Assembly: GCA_045837725.1 (NCBI GenBank)
Contig: JBEWZL010000044.1
Location: 402,414 to 466,413, forward strand
From: Vermamoeba vermiformis
Lineage: Eukaryota; Tubulinea; Echinamoebida
Length of the DNA stretch: 64,000 nt
Direction of reading: 5' to 3'
Positions within the stretch are counted from its first letter, which is position 1, and the number at the start of each line of letters is the position of its first letter. A model generated the notes under the pieces. It was not told where the DNA came from, ran no database searches, and saw nothing but the letters and a program-made list of their open reading frames with translations. Made by a program: the position numbers and the translations under genes. Of the stretch, positions 58,342 to 64,000 are shown one piece after another.

Positions 58342-60312
58342 ATGAGCACACGCACTCTCCGAAAACGAAAGGTAATAGTAATTATTTAAATTGTGAATTA
58401 ACACGCGCAATTTAGGCAGTTGAAGAGCCAGAGCAAGATGCTGAAGATAAAAAGCAAGTAAAACGCAGGCGAGTTGAAACAAAAGCTGAGCCTGTAAAGA
58501 AAGCTGCACCCAAGAAAGCGACTAAAAAGAATGCCGACGAATTAGACGTCGAAGCACCAAAAGGTATTAAACTCGATCTATTTAAGATCGTTCAACATTT
58601 GATATAATATTCTAGAATAATAATCTGATTTGTATTTTATTGCTAGTGTTAGAAAAAATTGATATTTTGGGCTGCGGTAGCTCTGAAGTAGGTCAGCTTG
58701 GTCTAGGAGATGAGCACGTCGAGAGTATGGGTCTCAAACCAGCCATTGATATGGAAAACATCAATCTTGTTTGCGTACGTATTTTTAAGAATTATTTTAC
58801 GCTTTAATATGCTCTTACAGCTCGAATTAATTTTTTGGATGTACAGATCGCAGTCGGTGGCGGTGCAACAGCACTTGTTAAAGAAACTAAGGAGGGTAAA
58901 AAAGAGCTTTGGACCTGGGGTATGTGCATAACGTCAATATTCTTGATCTTCTGTCGCGCCTTTTTGCACGATAATGACCAGTGCGATTGGCAGGTTGCAA
59001 CGACGACGGAGTGTTGGGCCGCAGTGGCGTAGAAAGTGAGCCTGGCAAGGTCGAAACAGACGCAGAGTTTGTTCATGTGAGTTAATTGTGCGAATTGGCC
59101 TCGAACTTTCTTACTGACAGCTCGTGCTGCAGCTTTCAATGGGCGAGTATCACATGGCTGCTGTCACCGCTGACGGCAAGCTCTATACGTGGGGCACATA
59201 CAAGGACGCGAACGGTTACATGGGCTTTGACGGCGAGGGCAATCAAAAGCAAAACACTCCCAAGTTGTACGAAGCCATTAAGGACAAGATCGTCTCCGTC
59301 GCATCCAACGAAAACATTACCTACGCACTCACAGCCAACGGTCACGTGTACGAGTGGGGTAACACCAAGTACGTCATCAGCACGCGTTATTTTAGTTTTG
59401 TCATTTAACAGTTCTATTTAGCGCTATTGTCAACCGTTCTTCAACTCGTAAAACTATTCGCGATCAAACGAAGAAGAACTGTTTGCACCCACAACAAGTC
59501 TACTTAGGCTCAATTAAGGTACCTTGCGACGTCCGGTTATTAGTTTGATTCTCATCTCGCTATCAGGTTCGCAAATTATGCCAAGCTAACCACGGCTATC
59601 ACATGTTTTTATTCGACAACCAAAACAAAGTCTACGGCTGGGGGTTGAACAATCACGGTCAACTCGGTGTCGGCGATGAAGAAAATCGTTCTCGACCCAC
59701 CAAGCTCAAGGCTTTTAACGATGTCGATGTCGAACACGTTTGCACTGGTCAACATCACAGCTTGGCTCTCACCAAGGATCACAAAGTATACAGCTGGGGT
59801 CGTGGAGACTACGGTCAACTTGGTCATGGTGACGATGAAAAGAGGTACGCGCACAACACTTGTACTAACTCGTTTAGATATGCTAACCCCAAACATAACA
59901 GACTCGAGCCTACTGTCATTCAATTCTTTGAAAAGCTTGAAGGAGGTGATCACGTAGTTCAAATTGCTTGTGGCGCCAATCACTCTTTAGCTCTCACGAA
60001 GAGTAAGTGTCAACTTTTTGGTGTAATAAATACTAACGTGCAACAGACGGCAAAATCTATACGTGGGGCTTTGGTGAATCTTATCAACTCGGTCACGGCC
60101 CTAAGAAGCCCAAAGAAGGTGAAACAGACTCTCCTGCCAATGAAGAGCACATTCCTCGCCTCGTCGTTAGCCGCGCTCTCACCAACACACGCACTCCAGT
60201 GGTAGCGCTTGGTGGTGGTATTCACACCGTTGTTATTGCTCGTAAGATGCCCAAAGAGGATGCTCCTGCAGCGAATGGAACAGCAAATAACACAAACAAA
60301 TCTGATGCGTAA
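58342..60312 (+). CDS. RCC1: RCC1 (Ran guanine-nucleotide exchange factor)
   Basis: Seven-bladed propeller that loads Ran with GTP on chromatin and thereby sets the direction of nuclear transport. The N-terminus is basic and NLS-like (MSTRTLRKRK, QVKRRRVETK, KKAAPKKATKK). Blades show the RCC1 signature: GCGSSEVGQLGLG, IAVGGGATALV, LSMGEYHMAAVTADGKLYTWG, ENITYALTANGHVYEWG, NQNKVYGWGLNNHGQLGVGD, TGQHHSLALTKDHKVYSWG, CGANHSLALT, KIYTWGFGESYQLGHG, LGGGIHTVV. About ten exons. Stop 60310-60312, AATAAA near 60346. Length and repeat number are normal. Confidence 0.93.
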
Positions 60313-60822
60313 TGTAAATCCTTGCCCTGGCTTGCATTTTGTGACCAATAAATTTGTTAGAAAAACATATACATAAAAAATTCGTTATTTTGTTTGTATG
60401 AATACAACATATTTAGTTATGTTATGGCATTTTAGTCACTAAATTCTAGTACTCGAGAACCAAAGCGACCATCATGACCTATTCCAAAATTTTCGACGGA
60501 TAGCAGATCTTTTCTTCCGCTACCGAGTATCTATTCGTGGAATCCTTAAAGGTATTTAACACTTTTTTTTACACATTAGCAAATTTAAAAGCCGCAATTT
60601 TTCTTATTCTAAACGATTTTTTGGATTTCAATATGCCCGAAAAAGGTGGCACCGGCGATATGGAATCTTATCTTAATTATTATTTTTAGGCTCGCAATGG
60701 AGCCAGACAAGATTTGACAGCGGGACCGAGTGGCAGTCCGAAGTCGATAATTATCGAACCGAACCGAAAAATTTAATTGACATTTAATGCAGGTGATTAA
60801 TAACACGTATTGTAAAGTGTAA
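60313..60822. other. Intergenic spacer, no gene seen
   Basis: 510 bp between RCC1 and the terminal gene; AT-rich with poly-T runs. No supported feature. Confidence 0.5.
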
Positions 60823-62532
60823 ATGCGACCGGTCACAGTTTCTATTATACTCGTGGTGTGCTTTTCCGTTCTGGGTTACGGTAAGATCTTGAAAAAGATA
60901 CAATCGATTTACTTCTTTACCGTATCGTTACCGTTATTAAGGATTAATGTAACGTTGTTTTACTAGCATCTCAACTTCCTCCGCTTGCTGAAGTGACAGT
61001 TCCTGCAATTGATAAATTTGAGTTAGTGGCCTCAGATGGCACGCCGACATCTAGTGGTCAGATCTACAACGATTGGGGTGGCCATCAAACTCGAATTACA
61101 CATCATTCCGATGGCACCATAAGAATAGTATACTTACGTGTAAACGGCACGAGCACCCCTCAATGGAGATTAATGAAGAAATCTGGCGATGCAGGTACGT
61201 CGATGATCAATAGTTATTTAATTTGTAAAGTGAGTAATTTTGTAATTAATTTCAACGCGTTTAGGTTCGTGGCTCGAAGAAGCTTCAGGTCCGACTACCG
61301 ATGACGTCTACTTGTTCCGTGATCCCGCAACAGATCAAGCCTATTTGGTCACATCGCCCTCTACTACGCGCCAATCAGTAGTTTCATCCCCGTCTTTCAC
61401 TGCGACTGATTTGCCTGGTGCTTGGCCATTGCAGTATGGACGGCGCTATGGTGGTGCGGGGCTTGGTCCTGATGGCACGCTGTGCGTCAAGAATTTTGAA
61501 AACTTACCTGGCGGTGCCTACACCATGAACACCAACACAGTCTACATGTGCGGCAAAAACAACGGCGGCACTTGGACTTGGAATCAACTTGTGACGCACT
61601 ACCTCGGTGTCAGACACGCCTACGATTACATATTTCCTGGAGCCATCAACAATTACGCAGGATTCGTGGCTGTAGCGCAGCGTGACACTCTGGCCAACTC
61701 CGATGGATACCCTAACGTGGCTAGTGGTTCTTACATGTTCAATGGTGTCAAGTACTACAGCACAGGCTACGACTCAAATGCTACATGGACCGAGCACTAC
61801 ATTGCTGCACCCATCGATGATCCCTTTAAAGTTAATACGACCACAGTTCCAACAAAGCGACCTACGGATGCGTTCATCGACAGCCATGGTTACCTCATCA
61901 CCAGCTACTACATCACCTATCCTGACGACCCCTCAATGAACGGTGAATACGTTGTGGTCGCGGACGTACATGGGACGATACTTCTCGAGAAGAAATGGAG
62001 CTTTTTGCAACCATACGGCAAGACGATAATTTTTGAAGATGGTGGTCAGCAGCTGTGGCTGATTTGGCTGAACAGAGGATTGAGGGCAACACAGCTACAA
62101 GTATTTCCAATTGAACGCGTCACCTCTCCAACCTTTGATCTAAATGTGACCGACACGTCTGGAACTGATGTGAGTGCAGCTGTTGGCTCAAGTGCGATTG
62201 GTGGTACTATCTACTTAACACGCGAACGCAGCGGAACATCTGTCAGTAACTTTGTCGAGGGCCTGATGCCCACGTGTGGGGAGTTTCCAGATTTAGCAGG
62301 ATCATGTAATGCTAGCACTTTGCGGAAGATATACTATTTCAGACTTCGATTGCCTGGCTCTGGTATCGCTCCTCCAAGCAGTGCACCTGTTATTACTCCA
62401 GCTGCCGATGTCACTCCATCCAAGGCTCCAGTTCTGGGACCTGGTACATCTCAAGTTTCTGCTGCTCAATTCTTTGCAATCCAATTTGATTTACTTGTTT
62501 TGATAGCTTTGCTAGTTACAATTTTTAAATAA
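60823..62532 (+). CDS. Secreted, GPI-type surface protein (possible propeller)
   Basis: The last gene before the telomere. Signal peptide RPVTVSIILVVCFSVLGYASQ, encoded by a short first exon (60823-60878). Three exons total; the last (from about 61266) is long. The ectodomain, about 450 residues, has repeated aromatic strands with GG and DG turns (HHSDGTIRIVYLRVNG, GPDGTLCVKNFENLPGG, IDSHGYLITSYYI, DGGQQLWLIWLNRG), reminiscent of sialidase/BNR or other propellers, but no Asp-box series is clear. N-glycosylation sequons are frequent. A Pro/Ser stalk (APPSSAPVITPAAD) precedes the hydrophobic end (FDLLVLIALLVTIFK), which fits GPI attachment. Function unknown. Confidence 0.85.
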
Positions 62533-63818
62533 ACTTTTTGTCATATTGGCTGGCCTATCTTCCACCTTGCCTAAGTGGAAGCATTGCTTTTTGTAGCTGC
62601 TCTACCAATTTTTGATTTATGGTTGAATTGCCTCCCTGCCTCCCTGCTTAGATTCATTGCTATGTGTGCTAATCAGCTGAGCGAAAGAGTTTGATTCACA
62701 CACTGTTGCTATCTTCTTTGGCTGGTGTATCTTTATCAACATTTGAAGCCTCATCGCTTGCCGCTCCATAATTGCAAGTATCTTGTTCATCTCTCAAGTA
62801 CTGATAATAACATGCATTATTGTCGCTCATCATTTCATCTTTCAAACAATGAAGCAAATATTCGTCGCCTATGATAGCCCTAGAATCACCACTTGTCTCT
62901 TGTTTGCTATCTCTGTAATTCTGTTCATAAACTGAGCGTCACTCATTTGTATTGCGCAAAGAACTGTCCTCATCCTGTGCGTTAGGTGATAAACTGAAGC
63001 GTCCTTAAATAGATTAGTTTTGTACGAAAAGAACTAAACTTGATCATATTAAATGAATTTCATAACATTTCATAAAGAGGTGTGGATTTGATTCCATCGA
63101 TGCAACAATACAACTTGTCGTCCAGAAGAACTAAGGAGCTTGGTACGTGCAGGTCAATATTGATGGATTGGTTAATTGACGGTGCTGTTGCCATTGCCAT
63201 GATATTACCTTAATATATATCAATAAACATTTGAAAACAATGCACGTACTAGTCGTTTCACTGCAAGGGCCACAATCCAAAATCCAGCAAAGACTTGTAA
63301 TGCAAAAATTAAAATCTACAGATACAACTTCTTAGCTAGAGTGTATCTTTGCTAATGTTACATCTAAGCTACAATACGTATTTGGTTTGATGTTGTCAGT
63401 CATGACAGATGTCTTTGCTACACAATTATCAACAAGGAGGATCAAAAATATTATCAGCAACTCAGTATATGGCAAGATCAACAAGTCTCAGCTTATGGAA
63501 ATTGCAATATGTAATCAGAGACCGAGAGAACTGCAAAAGTTTAACAAAAATAAAGGTGTTCGATGATGAAACAGCAAAATTTAAACATAAAAGGAGTACA
63601 AAAATAAATTCTAAGGCTCATCAAAGGCGTCTGGCAAAAAAGCTTTGGCTGGAGTGCTTGGCTGATGCGCTGTCCCCTCAGGTGCAGCAAGAGAGGAAAC
63701 AGCAAGGGAAGTAGAGACAGCTAGAGCAGCTTGGTGGTCTTCGACAGAGCGGCTCAAAACTCGGCAAACATGGGCTTTAATCTTGTTCTTCAGTGGACCA
63801 TTGGTGATTATATACCCT
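62533..63818. other. Subtelomeric region with degraded open frames
   Basis: The 1.29 kb between the last gene and the telomere array has no intact gene. A minus-strand frame at 62696-62938 encodes hydrophilic protein-like sequence (GDEYLLHCLKDEMMS, YYQYLRDEQDTC), and a plus-strand frame at 63409-63714 encodes a basic stretch (AHQRRLAKKLWLEC). Both look like remnants of something once coding, of unknown family. Composition differs from the upstream genes (more CT-rich strings, such as CCTCCCTGCCTCCCTGC near 62630). Confidence 0.45.
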
Positions 63819-64000
63819 TTAGGGTTAGGGTTAGGGTTAGGGTTAGGGTTAGGGTTAGGGTTAGGGTTAGGGTTAGGGTTAGGGTTAGGGTTAGGGTTAG
63901 GGTTAGGGTTAGGGTTAGGGTTAGGGTTAGGGTTAGGGTTAGGGTTAGGGTTAGGGTTAGGGTTAGGGTTAGGGTTAGGGTTAGGGTTAGGGTTAGGGTT
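63819..64000 (+). repeat. Telomere, (TTAGGG)n
   Basis: About 30 uninterrupted TTAGGG units with no variant unit, oriented with the G-rich strand 5' to 3' toward the right window edge, so this is a right chromosome end. The junction is abrupt (ATACCC TTTAGGG), with CCCTTTAGGG forming a small palindrome. The array continues to the last base, so its true length is not known. TTAGGG is shared by animals, many fungi and several protists and does not identify the organism by itself. Confidence 0.98.

Noticed and set aside
63409-63714. 101-codon open frame beside the telomere as a real gene
   Set aside because: No recognisable domain, no splice or poly(A) context, and composition like the surrounding subtelomeric DNA; kept only as a remnant note.
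1-64000. CRISPR arrays, operons, prophage or intact retroelements
   Set aside because: The window is eukaryotic with spliceosomal introns and a telomere. No regularly spaced repeats, long terminal repeats, reverse transcriptase or integrase motifs were seen.

Overview
This is the right-hand end of a linear eukaryotic chromosome. It carries about 28 densely packed, intron-rich protein genes and finishes in a pure TTAGGG array (63819-64000) that runs to the window edge. Introns are mostly 45-100 bp, begin GTAAG or GTACG and end in AG, often just after a TTGAC/CTGAC branch-like motif. Spacers are short and no tRNA, rRNA or intact transposon was seen. The gene set (BTG/Tob protein, two RGS domains, two membrane-anchored kinases with HRDLAARN loops, CIAO1, ABTB1, many F-box and BTB proteins, Cys-rich GPI-type surface proteins) suggests a free-living amoebozoan or a unicellular relative of animals. 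The sequence alone does not decide between them.

Layout. 1-12 kb: tail of a CDP-diacylglycerol synthase, a coiled-coil CX5R protein, a large mitochondrial-type AddA/UvrD-like protein with a dead helicase core and an Fe-S nuclease, a mitochondrial beta-ketoacyl synthase divergent from it, and a PHD plus helix-turn-helix protein. 12-20 kb (minus strand): a kelch-BTB protein, a BTG/Tob protein and a Cys-rich GPI-type protein. 20-28.5 kb (minus): two tandem F-box paralogues and a RING E3. 29-40 kb: a GT14 glycosyltransferase, an RRM-RGG-RRM protein, DJ-1, CIAO1, two RGS units and a spacer with a long hairpin element. 40-44 kb (minus): two orphan proteins with mitochondrial-type presequences. 44.7-50.4 kb: tandem membrane kinases that have exchanged sequence. 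50.6-62.5 kb: ABTB1, two F-box proteins, an M28 peptidase, CCDC25, RCC1 and a GPI-type secreted protein. 62.5-63.8 kb is a gene-poor subtelomere.

Four themes recur. Ubiquitin targeting: four F-box proteins, kelch-BTB, ankyrin-BTB and RING. Mitochondrial function: the AddA-like protein, OXSM and two orphans. Signalling: two kinases and two RGS units. Cell surface: GT14, two GPI-type proteins and a membrane peptidase. The most unusual gene is the AddA-like protein at 2538-6883. It keeps a complete RecB-type nuclease with four Fe-S cysteines, but its Walker A and DExQ motifs are replaced, and about 200 residues of Lys/Glu repeat are inserted in the nuclease domain. Gene ends were read by hand from splice sites and frame continuity. 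Exon edges not quoted explicitly may be off by a few bases.
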